From: Epiperipatus broadwayi
Taxonomy: Eukaryota; Onychophora; Udeonychophora; Euonychophora; Peripatidae
Assembly (NCBI GenBank): GCA_028023455.1
Contig: JAQFVV010000515.1
Span: forward strand, 126,001 to 190,000
Direction: 5' to 3'
Length of the DNA: 64,000 bases
A model generated the notes under the pieces. That model was not told the DNA's origin, did no database searches, and saw only the letters and a program-made list of their open reading frames with translations. This document shows, piece after piece, positions 48,232-57,870 of the stretch (positions within the stretch are counted from its first letter, which is position 1; every line of letters begins with the position of its first letter). Made by a program: the position numbers and the translations under genes.

Positions 48232-48620
48232 TATTTTCTTCTTCTTCAGGTATTGCTAGCCTTATCAATGTTAGCATTGGGATCAATCTGAATATCTTTA
48301 GATTCATGAATATTGAATTTAAAGCAATGGCTCTAAGCAATTAGACTTTTTCTGTCAGATATCTTGAAAGAATATCTTTGCTGGTTAAAGCTTTATTTTA
48401 AATTCAATATTCATGAGTCTAAAAGTCATGATCAAGCTTTGACAGAATAGCCTAGTTGGTCAGAACAATTTAAATCCAATATTCACAAATGTAAATACCC
48501 TTGATTCAATTACCATGCTAGTATTGACACATGTCAGGCCAACAATATCTGAGGAAGAGACATAAATAATACCTATCAAAATATTGTATTATGTACGAAC
48601 ATGGGTATGATTAGTAATAT
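48232..48620. mobile_element. Penelope-type repeat family A, inverted pair
   Basis: The left part (about 48232-48355) is an inverted copy of the right part (about 48385-48620). Both contain AATATTGAATTTAAAGC or its inverse ATTTTAAATTCAATATTCATGA, shared with the arms of 16558-17620. The right arm carries CTGAGGAAGAG at 48549-48559, the hammerhead-like position. No nuclease or RT remains between the arms. Confidence 0.6.
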
Positions 48621-49014
48621 TCAGACAAACATACCACAAGTAGGTTTTTTTTAGTTTACGTATTTGATATGTATATGCTGCTTTTTAAACGTCTAAAGGG
48701 ATTTTTTGCCCTCTAAACATTTTCAACATCTTGTCTAATTGTAGCTGTCTATTATATTATATTCACAACCATATCCTTCTAATGAAAGCAATAATTATTG
48801 TATCTCTTTAAAATAATCTTTGATATGTAAACATGGTCTTCCCCTCCTATGAAAACTATGCTAAAATACCTTAAAATATTCTCTTAGAAAGGCAGTCGTT
48901 ATTCATTTCTACTATGTGTCAATTCTATTAAAGATGTGTCTTACAATAGTAAATTCACATCCAATCATTCAGCAAATATATGTGTGGTTTTTAAGCCTTA
49001 CTCTATAATTTCAA
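48621..49014. other. AT-rich non-coding DNA
   Basis: No gene recognised. Confidence 0.45.
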
Positions 49015-49270
49015 AATATTTTTAGATTAATTTTGTCAGTGCTTTTGATAATAAGTCCATGTCTTAATTCCATACAATAAATATGATAAAATAATAACTT
49101 TATATACATTAGAAGTAGTTGATGTAATTATATTACTATGATGAAATATCCTGCTTTGTTACTTAAATGTAGCAGTACGTTGAAGTCTGTGCTATACCCC
49201 AAAAGCCAAGCATAATGGTCTTCATTAATTGCGGTTTTTGATTAAATTGAACATTATCTCCATTCACACT
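49015..49270 (-). pseudogene. LINE C-terminal relic
   Basis: The minus strand reads VIILSYLLYGIKTWTYYQKH, corresponding to the LLYGSETWTL...RH motif after LINE reverse transcriptases. Stops flank it. It is a separate relic from the CCHC-ended LINE relics that follow. Confidence 0.5.
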
Positions 49271-49499
49271 TCTTATATACTTGAATAAACTCATCTACTT
49301 TTTATTTCTTATAATCCAATTATTTCTCTAGACCTGGTTCATTTCTTTTTTCTTCTATCCCACTTTAATAAAAGCTGTTTGAATAATTCAACTATCTTAT
49401 TCTCACATTCTCCAATTTTTTTATAAAAGTCCTAAATAAAAGATTTATAAAATCTTTTTTTTTTTTTTTGCTTTCTTTAACTGTAAATTTTTTACCACT

Positions 49500-50110
49500 C
49501 CCCATGCAATTTATGCTGACCATCTTTTACCATCTTATACTCCAAAAGTAAATGTTCAATAGTCTTCCTCATCTCCACATAAACTATATTTACCTTTCAA
49601 ATTTTTATTCCATTTTTGCCTTCTATCTCTAGTATTTAAATTTCCTACTCTTGTACTAAATTACAATAACCTCCTTTTACTGTTACCATATATCCGTTCA
49701 TATTTTATTTTTAATTCTTACACATACATAACTCCAAATTATTTTTTAATTCATACTCATTTTCTATAACTGCATTTTTTTTTTTAAAAAAAAGCTAACT
49801 TATCTATTCTTTATTCTTATTTCTCATAGTTATGTATATTTGTTACACATTTATTCTATTTCTTATATTAATATATAGAAATGAATTGTCAATCTATTAA
49901 TTTCATACTTTGTAAAATCTTTCTTACCTAATATGTTTGAAATCCAATTAAGCAATACTTTTCTAATTTAATTTCATTCATATATTGAAATCTTTCAAAC
50001 GTTTTATTTTTGATTTCCCTAATGAAAAATGATACTCCCTCCATTTTATCTTGAATAGCCACATTTTGCTGTCAATGGCTCATCAACCTAATGTTTATCT
50101 ATCTATTTCA
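49500..50110 (-). pseudogene. LINE C-terminal relic with zinc-like end, copy 1
   Basis: On the minus strand, KWREYHFSLGKSKIKRLKDF (about 49985-50050) aligns with RNGMVKFYMRDVKRKMKTIG of the next relic. Further on, RVGNLNTRDRRQKW and LCGDEED (about 49565-49590) give the C-X-X-(C)...H...C-type terminus of many LINE proteins. Frames are interrupted. Confidence 0.5.
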
Positions 50111-50344
50111 TTGTATATTGTACCTAAACATTTCTGACATGCGATGTGATATAACTACACCTTTTTTTAAAATCAGAATCTCAGAACCAATATGTCTAAG
50201 AAAAACCTGTTAGCCACCCTATCTTTCCTTTTTACTCCTCATCCTAAGTTTTTTTCCATATTCTTCTCTATCCTGCTCTATCCCATTTCACAACACCATT
50301 TTTGTCCACTCCATGCCCTTTGTATCTATATCATCCCTATCTTT

Positions 50345-51079
50345 GCAACCCCAGCATGAAGACCAAGAATCCCTATTCTATATAATCACTTTGGTCTGTA
50401 TTTATTTTACCACAATTTCACTATTGTACTCTTTTTTCTTGTAAGCATTTACATTCCATTAGCAAATGTCCAATATCTTCATGGCTTCCTTACATAAACT
50501 GCATATTAAATCCCCCACATTTCTCCATTTATGTGTATATTCCCTTGTTGCTAATGATTCTGTTCAAGCCTTAAACAGCAATCTACTTTCCTTGCTATGC
50601 TATTATCATAAATTAACTCACATCCAATATTCTGTTTACTGGTCCCTATTTTTTATTAATGCATCTATTCTATCTCAGTCTTTGCCACTGTAACATTCAA
50701 CAATCCTCCTAACATAATCATGACAACCTTTGTTCAAGTATACTGACACAAAGTCTTTATCCAAATCTTTTGCATACCATACTACCTTTCTCATCCATAT
50801 TGTTACATGCCCTATATTCATAACTCAATTAAATACTATTTTGCCTATTCTCTTACTATCCATAAATTGCCATCTCCCAATCGTTTTCATTTTTCTTTTT
50901 ACATCTCTCATATAAAACTTGACCATCCCATTTCTCTTTGAATTGTCTTTTTTTATCATCCTGACATCTGTATCTAATGCAAGTCTTCCTACTTTTGTTT
51001 GTACTGTTTCTAAGTAATCTAGTACCTGTTTATTAACATATAGTGCACCATTACCATAAGTTAACACTGCTAAAGCCAC
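50345..51079 (-). pseudogene. LINE C-terminal relic, copy 2
   Basis: An 84-codon minus frame (50825-51079) reads AVLTYGNGALYVNKQ, then LDYLETVQTKVGRLALDTD and GRWQFMDSKRIGKI. Y-G-...-L...VQ..VGRLAL is the conserved post-RT region of LINEs with a C-terminal zinc finger. Further down the strand, HEDIGHLLMECKCLQEKR (about 50430-50500) provides the H...C end. With copy 1 it forms two successive C-terminal halves in the same orientation. Confidence 0.6.
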
Positions 51080-52060
51080 TCCCTTCCATACAATTCTTGT
51101 TACATCATATTTTTTATATGAAAATACTGTTAATTTCTTTATCAGTCCCTTTCTTACACAGCAGTTCTTTACTCTAATAACATCTATACTAAGCTTAAAT
51201 AATTAGTGATTGATAGTAGTGTGTTTAAATCCCCTTTTCAGTTCTTTTGTCTTTTTGCCTTTAACAATGAGGCTTGGAATTCAACACTGGAATTTTTATA
51301 TCTATCATTTTTAAACCTATGCCATTATTATAAATAATACAAAAACACTATAACAAAAAATAAAAAATAAAAGTAATATAAACAAACCAAAATATACTAT
51401 AGACACATTAATAGTCATAATCATGCTTATCACTTAACAGCAACACTAACAAGAACAACAACAAAAAACTACAGCATTTTACTGTTAAAAAGGAAACCTT
51501 TTTTTTGTTTATATGAGCAACTTTTGGCTCTCAGATTCATCACTCATTCATTTTGCATAGTAAACCAAGCTTCTTTGACTGTTAACTTTCTATCATTTCT
51601 TTCTTCTTAAATCACCTCAACTATACTAGGAACAGAACCATGTCTAACTTCTTTTTTAGGACTTTGAAAGACAGATGCAGTTGTTAAATTCGGTTTAGCT
51701 TTGTTGTACATAAGTGAATGCTGCATCATTCTTGTCCTTAAATTTGCTTTCATTTTATCATAGTATATTTATTGGCAATCCTATCGGCTACATACCCCAT
51801 CATTAGACTGATACATTTTACATCTACTTTACCTTTCATATTATTAATCAACCTATTCAAATTTTTGGGTGCCCAAATCCAACATTAAACTTAACTGCAC
51901 ACAACATTCCAATTTTATTTCCAATAATCAATACATATGGTAGAACCATCCATTTTTTATCATTTCTAACTTTTCTCTGTTTTCTATACATTTGTTTTAA
52001 AACACTCAACATATTTGTATGATTTGCTGTCATTACTGGCATTCCTAATCAGGGTAAAAT
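51080..52060 (-). pseudogene. Possible upstream coding relic of the minus-strand LINE
   Basis: Minus-strand text such as MYRKQRKVRNDKKWMVLPYV (frame 51857-52042) and NLNRLINNMKGKVDVKCISL, then MMGYVADRIANKYTMIK (about 51740-51855), looks coding. It is broken by stops. It lies upstream of copy 2 on the same strand, so it may be its 5' part, but no diagnostic motif is seen. Confidence 0.25.
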
Positions 52061-52421
52061 GATACCTGTAGTTAAAGAACTGAAGGTATACTAAAATATA
52101 TAATTATTGATCCAAAGTTGAACTTAGGTTACCATTCAGATAAATTAGCCTGGTTTCAAAAATATCGAGGTGTTTTAAATTTTAGGCTTTTAGAGGTGAA
52201 TAGTGAAATGGAATTAAAATTTATTCTAAGATATGCACCTGCATTATGTCCAGCTGTGAATCTCAGGCCTCATTGCTAAAGATAAAAACCAGAAACTGAT
52301 ATGGGAATGGGGGCTTAAATGCTCTACTATCTATTAATCACTGATTACTCAAGCTACTATAGATGGCACTGGAGTGAAAAGCTGCTTTTGTTTTATCAAC
52401 TCTTCTTTTTTTCCTATATTG
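52061..52421. other. Non-coding DNA
   Basis: ATTAATCACTGATTACTCAAGC (about 52334-52355) is echoed at 54655-54680 (ATTGATTACTCAAGCTATAG). That marks a weak dispersed repeat. No gene. Confidence 0.4.
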
Positions 52422-52690
52422 CATCATCATTGTCATAATATCATCATCATCATCATCATAATATCATAATAATATAATTATCATCATCATTATTATCATC
52501 ATCAACATCATCAATAGTACCAATAACGACAATAATAACAGTAATATTATCATTATTATTACTATCATCATCATCATCAATAATAATAAGAATAATATTA
52601 TCATCATTATCATCAATAATAATAACAATAATGATATTATCATCATCATCATCATCATCATTATTATTATTATCATCAATAATAATAAAA
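52422..52690. repeat. (ATC)n/(AAT)n compound microsatellite
   Basis: A long imperfect trinucleotide tract alternating ATC and ATT/AAT blocks. The Asp/Ile/Met-rich minus-strand frames across it are translations of the repeat. Confidence 0.97.
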
Positions 52691-52745
52691 AATGGCGTTA
52701 TTGCTCGAGAGTTCATAAGAAGTTCGAGCGTCACTGGAATAGATT
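52691..52745 (+). repeat. Microsatellite-linked dispersed repeat, copy 2
   Basis: GAGAGTTCATAAGAAGTTCG followed by AGCG directly follows the microsatellite, as copy 1 does at 1518-1545. Confidence 0.55.
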
Positions 52746-54119
52746 AGTGGATCTTACATTCCAAAGTCTGACATTCTACGACTACATGTATTTTAGTTGG
52801 TACTAACCTATATATATATATGCAGCAGATTATAATATTTATTCTATTACAGATTTCATCGTTTCTTTAAATGATTCTTATATCCAATCAAGAATTGGTC
52901 GGATTTGCTAAGTATTTTATTTACTTGCTGTTATATATATGTATAAAATTTTATGTCACTGCATCTTATAAATTAGTGTTATTTCACCTTTCTAAAAGTT
53001 GAACATTTTGTTTTAGTATTAACTTTAAAGTTTAAGTGACATTTCCTTGCGTAAGTTGAGGTGAATAATGAATATTATTGTCAGTAATATATTACAAGTT
53101 TATATCTACAAAAGAAAATGGTTTTCAGTTGCATCGATTTGGTAATATTGACAAAATAACTTTGATATTTGAATAAGAAAGCTGTCGCAAGCTTTCTAGC
53201 CCATTTATTATTTAACGTTTTTTATTATCGTGTTGTTTCTACGCCGCAATTTGTAAAACTCAACACGCGAAGCACTACTTGGTAATGGAAACAGATTCTC
53301 GTCAAAGTTTGTCCTCACAAAAGACTTCTACTATTATACCCTGCTCACGGAACGACTATAGATATGTAAAAAGATTTTATTTATAGTAAATAAAATTATT
53401 GCGTTAACGTTGCAATGTGTCATATTTCCATAGAAGTGCAATTTTTGCCTTCATTCAGAGTTGTTTATTTCTGGTTGCTACTGGAAGAATGGAAAGCAAA
53501 CGTTGTCTTTTGTTACCTGCAAGGTCTTATCTAAAACACGCTTAGTAGAAGCTATCATGTTACGTTAGTAGGAGCGATTTACTATATATAATAAAACATA
53601 CTTTTTTAGTTTTACCTATAATGACAACTTGTCTAAGGTCGTTTGCTTTTGGAAGAATGTTTTAATATCTGAAGTTTTAAAGTTCGACCTAATTAATTAA
53701 AAGTAAGTATAACAGAATAACAAACAGTACTTTAAAATATCGATATGTATAATCAAGTAACTTTAGGCAAATCAAATAAATCATTCAAAAGTTTAACTGC
53801 TACCACTTATTTATGTACACATAGAAGGACCTCGCTGTACGAGATAAAGTATTCCATGTCTTTGGAGTTCGAATCCAAGCCAATAAAAATTGTTTTCAGG
53901 AGCCTTGGAATGCTTCCAATCTACTTAACTATCAAACCTTAATGAATAAATAGATATCCAATTATATTTAGTTAAATCTAAAACAAGATCAGTATACTTT
54001 CATTACTTAGCAATTGGAAGTTTGGTGAATATTGCCATCTTCTTCATTGTACTATGAGGACCTGTTACACACATCTGTTGTATTCTGTGAAGTTTTAGCA
54101 TCTGTCATGGAATCGGAAG
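52746..54119. other. Non-coding DNA with a CpG-bearing patch
   Basis: At 53160-53560 CpG is more common than elsewhere and a short frame METDSRQSLSSQKTST... (53285-53386) opens. It could be a promoter/first-exon region, but no TATA box or convincing donor is seen. GAGTTCGAATCCA at 53868-53880 is B-box-like with an adjacent TTGGA/TCCAA arm, but the rest of a tRNA fold is missing. Confidence 0.4.
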
Positions 54120-54190
54120 GTCCTGGATCGATTCTGGTGCTCGCAGGTTTGGCACTCAAACTTCTTACGAACTTCCTAGCAAAGCCAGAG
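54120..54190 (-). repeat. Microsatellite-linked dispersed repeat, copy 3 (inverted)
   Basis: On the minus strand, AGTTCGTAAGAAGTTTGAG followed by TGCCAAAC matches copies 1 and 2. No microsatellite adjoins this copy. Confidence 0.5.
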
Positions 54191-54379
54191 GTGTTTTCTT
54201 ATATAAATCTGTGATCTATACGCATGTGCGCACCACACCACCCTTCCTCATGAACATAAATGAGAAATTTAAAGTTTTAAAATCTTTTATAAAAAAAAGT
54301 ATCAAACATAGCCAATACACATACTCATTAAAATTTTTATGCATATCACTATGTAGGAGAATATGCTTTTTTAGTTGAA

Positions 54380-54462
54380 GACTAGTGGTTAGAATAGCCG
54401 CCTTCCAAGCAGTTGGCCCGAGTTCGCTTCCTGGTCAATGCATTTGACACAAGAAAAAAAAA
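54380..54462 (+). mobile_element. tRNA-derived SINE, diverged copy
   Basis: TAGTGGTTAGAATAGCCGCC, then CCTTCCAAGCAGTTGGCCCG, then AGTTCGCTTCC (B-box-like) and GTCAATGCATTTGACAC, ending in an A-rich tail. It resembles the other SINEs in layout and in the ATGC-TTTGACA end, but the head differs. It may be a subfamily or a relative derived from another tRNA. Confidence 0.6.
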
Positions 54463-54756
54463 TCTTATAAATGAAAATACTATATATAAATATACAAGCA
54501 AAAGTGAAAATATTATTTTCTAATAAATTTAAATCATAATTTAAATTATAATTCCATATTTTTTTTTACACAAATTTTGTTACTAGAAGATAATATTGCA
54601 TGACCGCGCACATACTCTGTTCTAGAGAGAGATGGTGATTTTATAGCACTAAAACATCTAATACCTATTGATTACTCAAGCTATAGTAGATTCTAGAATA
54701 AAGGGAAGATAAAAACTTTTGGAAGCATATGAGTGAACAACACTTTTATAGCAAAC

Positions 54757-54889
54757 AAATTGTACAATGAAGTCTTGCATTGGTGGTCGAGAGGTCAGCG
54801 CGACTGCCTTGCACAAGCAGGCAGTTGCCCGGGTTGCGGGTTCGCATCCCGGCCGATGCTATGACACTTAAAAAAAATTGTACAATGAA
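54757..54889 (+). mobile_element. tRNA-derived SINE with 15-bp target duplication
   Basis: AAATTGTACAATGAA occurs at 54757-54771 and again at 54875-54889, an exact target-site duplication. The tRNA-like part, 54777-54859, is 83 nt, the size of a class II (Leu/Ser type) tRNA. GCATTGG (54777-54783) pairs with CCGATGC (54853-54859), and CGGG-TTCGCAT-CCCG forms the T arm. TGACAC and a short A tail follow. It was inserted by LINE machinery. Confidence 0.92.
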
Positions 54890-55320
54890 TACTTTTTCAC
54901 TAAACTAAGATTTGTATAATAAATGCAAATATACAGTGATGACAAAATCATACTTACTTTTGTTTTCATTCATATGTTTATTTGTACATTTAGCAATGAA
55001 AATAGTGTATTTTTTAATTATTTTGCTAATACATATAATAATTTTAGCCATTAGCCTGAAAAGCAGGGATAGAAAGTCTAGTTGACATTGCAATAAAACA
55101 ATTATTTCTAAACAAAAAATAGTAAACTGTCAATGTGTGCAAATGCTATAATGAACAACATTGGCTGGCATAATACATGTGTGCACAAATCATTTCAGAG
55201 GTTTTCTCTTTTATATAGAAGGTTAGGCATTTTTTTTATATTTCCGTAGATCAAAAATCCATTTCTTGGATTCATAAATAAATAATTTCATAATATACAA
55301 TCAGAAATTCTAAATACTGA

Positions 55321-55690
55321 ATGACTAAATCAATGATTTGTGATCTTTTATGATTTTTATTAATATAAGTTTGTTTATGCTTTTAAAAAATCAATTTTAG
55401 TTTTCATTAATAACCAGACAAAAAAATAGTAGCATCAAAAGTAAGATTTTCCGAAATAAAAAGTGCAAATTCGTCAGGCGTTGGTAGCCGAGAGGTCAGC
55501 GCAGCTGCCTTGCAAGCAAGCAGTTGCTTGCAGACAGTTGTCCTGGGTTCGCTTCCCAACTGATGCTTTGACATATGGAAAAAAAGTGCAAATTCTTTAT
55601 ATAGATTGACTAAATCAATGATCTGTGAATTTTTATGACTTTTATTAGGATATATTTACTTTTGAATGTTCAGTTTTAGTCTCTACTAAA
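55321..55690. repeat. Diverged tandem duplication, about 286-bp period
   Basis: GACTAAATCAATGAT-TGTGA followed by TTTTATGA-TTTTATTA occurs at 55322-55365 and at 55608-55650. The period includes the SINE, so the original unit was about 150 bp shorter and the SINE landed at its junction later. Confidence 0.7.
55458..55595 (+). mobile_element. tRNA-derived SINE with 15-bp target duplication
   Basis: AAAAAGTGCAAATTC occurs exactly at 55458-55472 and 55581-55595. The body opens GCGTTGGTAGCCGAGAGGTC and ends CTGATGCTTTGACATATGG. It has a B-box GGTTCGCTTCC. It is longer than the 54.8 kb copy through an internal GCTTGCAGACAGTTG duplication in the variable-arm region. Confidence 0.92.
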
Positions 55691-56107
55691 ATTGAACTGT
55701 GTGGTATAGCATTTAAAATTTAAATATGACAATTTTATGTTATTTTTATATTTATAATTTTGATTTTATATTATAGTTTTCTTGATTAAATGTTTGCTGT
55801 AAAACAAATTTGATAATAAATAAAATTCCGGAAACAATTACATTCATTGTAATAGACTCTGTGAATATATATTTGTGAACTTGATAATAGTTCAAATTAA
55901 TAAGGATGTGTTTACACCTGGCTTAAGTTTAAAATTTACCATTATTCCAGCAAAGAAATTCATGCTGTAATAAAATCCAAGGCTAGAAGAATAAACAATG
56001 ATTATTTTATTTTTAGATTTTCTAACAAAAAAAATTAGTGTATACATTTATATTTGACAACTCATGGAAATTTGTCTGCTTCCTTTTTATGATTTATTTA
56101 TATATAT
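55691..56107. other. AT-rich non-coding DNA
   Basis: Nothing recognised. Confidence 0.5.
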
Positions 56108-56270
56108 AAATCACATTATTTGTGCCAATATTTAAAATTTACTAATAGACTATCTTCAATCTATTCTCAAGACAATATTTAAATACTAAATGGAATCTGA
56201 AAGTTACCTTGACAATAGATTGGTAATATCTTATTGGTTAATTTTAGCATTGGTTGGTGTCATGTGATTT
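56108..56270. mobile_element. Palindromic MITE, copy 1
   Basis: Arms 56108-56174 and 56205-56270 are inverted copies (AAATCACAT... and ...ATGTGATTT; CAATCTATT-TCAAG and CTTGACAATAGATTG). It is more diverged than copy 2. Non-coding. Confidence 0.65.
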
Positions 56271-56325
56271 ACATATGAACAGCTTTTAAAAATTGATCTC
56301 CTTCCTTTATATATATATATAAATT

Positions 56326-56487
56326 GCATCATCCCAGCAATGCTTAAAATTAACCAATACAATATCATCAATGTTGTCAAGGCAACACTCAGATAAAAAT
56401 TGAACTACTATCGTCTGAGTGTTATCTTGACAACAGATTGATGATTTCCATTGGTTAATTTTAAATATTCTCTGGGATGATGTGATT
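56326..56487. mobile_element. Palindromic MITE, copy 2
   Basis: Left arm GCATCATCCCAG...AAAATTAACCAAT...ATCATCAA...GTTGTCAAG-CAACACTCAG. The right arm is its inverse with few mismatches, and the spacer is about 20 nt. Both copies are preceded by CTTCCTTT...TATATATATAAA, so the pair arose by tandem duplication or two insertions at like sites. Confidence 0.8.
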
Positions 56488-56542
56488 CACATAAGATAAC
56501 CAATTAGTTATGAACACATAGTTTAACATGTATGTGTGTGTA

Positions 56543-57021
56543 TGAATATATATTTCATATTCATCCATGGCTAATGTCAATAATAGCATTATATTGACCT
56601 TTTAACTGTATTACACCTTCCACCACCTGGGTAATAGGAGGCATTCAAGGATTTACCATCTGGATGATATCAATGTGTTTCAGGTAAAACATCAGTATAA
56701 TGTTGATACTAACAACAGGCATATGGAATATAATACTAGATTCAAAATATCTGTCCACATCTTTTACCAGATAAAATCTTTGCTTCAATGTGTACTGTGC
56801 TATGATTGTGTTGTGAAAATATTTAAAGTGCATTTGGAAAAAAATTCAGCGATTATATCTTCGAAGTTAAATTCAAATTTTACTTTAAATGCTTTAATTT
56901 ATTATTAGATTAGGTATAGTATAACAGAATAGTATGAAGTAATATATATATATATATATATATATACTTCATACTATGAATATATATTTCATATTCATCC
57001 ATGGCTAATATATATATATAA
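56543..57021. repeat. Direct repeat and AT-centred palindrome
   Basis: GAATATATATTTCATATTCA followed by TCCATGGCTAA is present at 56543-56574 and 56978-57009. AGTATGAAGTA lies left of the (AT)n at 56941-56967, and its inverse ACTTCATACT lies right of it. The 56645-56908 open frames on both strands have no recognised domain. Confidence 0.75.
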
Positions 57022-57627
57022 TACTTGAGATTAAAACTCATACAAGCATTACAATAGGTAATTGAAATGCCCTCTTGTCAACAATTTTTACTAAAAAAGA
57101 GCAGTTTGTCTTCTCTTTTTACCTCATTTTATTATATAAAGGGATGCATATGTAGTACTATTTATATGTATCTGAATATTTTATCAATGATGAGATCTAA
57201 TGATATGGTGAAAATAATGATCATTGATTTAATCCCCACATTTGGATAGCTATCTACATATAACTGAAACAATGTGGTGAACGTTAAGTAGTGACACAGT
57301 GATAATTCCAAGGATAGGAATGATAATCATCATCCAAATATAATATTGATTTAAATAATCAGAATAAAATCACAGAGGATGCATTAACTACATTATTATA
57401 TTCCTATGCATAAATGACACTATAGTAGATGCTACTTTGTATGAAATAACTATGATATCATTAGTCAAAAAATATTTTAAACTAGATTGCCAGTTATTAA
57501 TCAGATCCATAAAAAATATCCTTTTTTATTAAACTAAAGGAGGCACCATGCATTCCAAATCTAACTATTTCCTCACACATCTATATCCAGAATAATGCAA
57601 ATTAAAAAATTACTCCTATAAAAATGA

Positions 57628-57870
57628 TACAAACTTATTTCATGGAACAAACAAGACTGAATATATTAGTTTCTCTTAAAGAAATTATTTAAATAAACCT
57701 ATAAATAATGCCAACTTTTTGATTAAGAGTGATCTGACAAAATATATTGGCATTGATATAACAAAAAGTTGGCATTATTTACAGGTTTATTTAAATGTTT
57801 CTATGGGAATTTTGCTTGTAAATTGTTTTAGTAACATAGTTTCTTCTATGAAATAAGTTTATATTCAAAA
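57628..57870. mobile_element. Foldback element, about 95-bp arms
   Basis: AAATAAACCTATAAATAATG CCAACTTTTTG ending at 57721 is inverted at 57772-57796. The arms extend outward to ACAAACTTATTTCAT and ATGAAATAAGTTTAT. The spacer is about 50 nt. Non-coding. Confidence 0.75.

Noticed and set aside
52456-52734. Asp/Ile/Met-rich minus-strand frames
   Set aside because: Translations of the ATC/AAT microsatellite.
53816-53900. tRNA gene suggested by a GAGTTCGAATCC B-box
   Set aside because: Only a T-arm-like hairpin is present; no acceptor or anticodon arms could be placed.
54837-54852. Functional tRNA gene at 54777-54859
   Set aside because: It folds in part like a tRNA, but the exact flanking duplication, A tail and several sister copies identify it as a SINE.
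56645-56908. Overlapping 62- and 77-codon frames
   Set aside because: No motif on either strand; typical chance frames.
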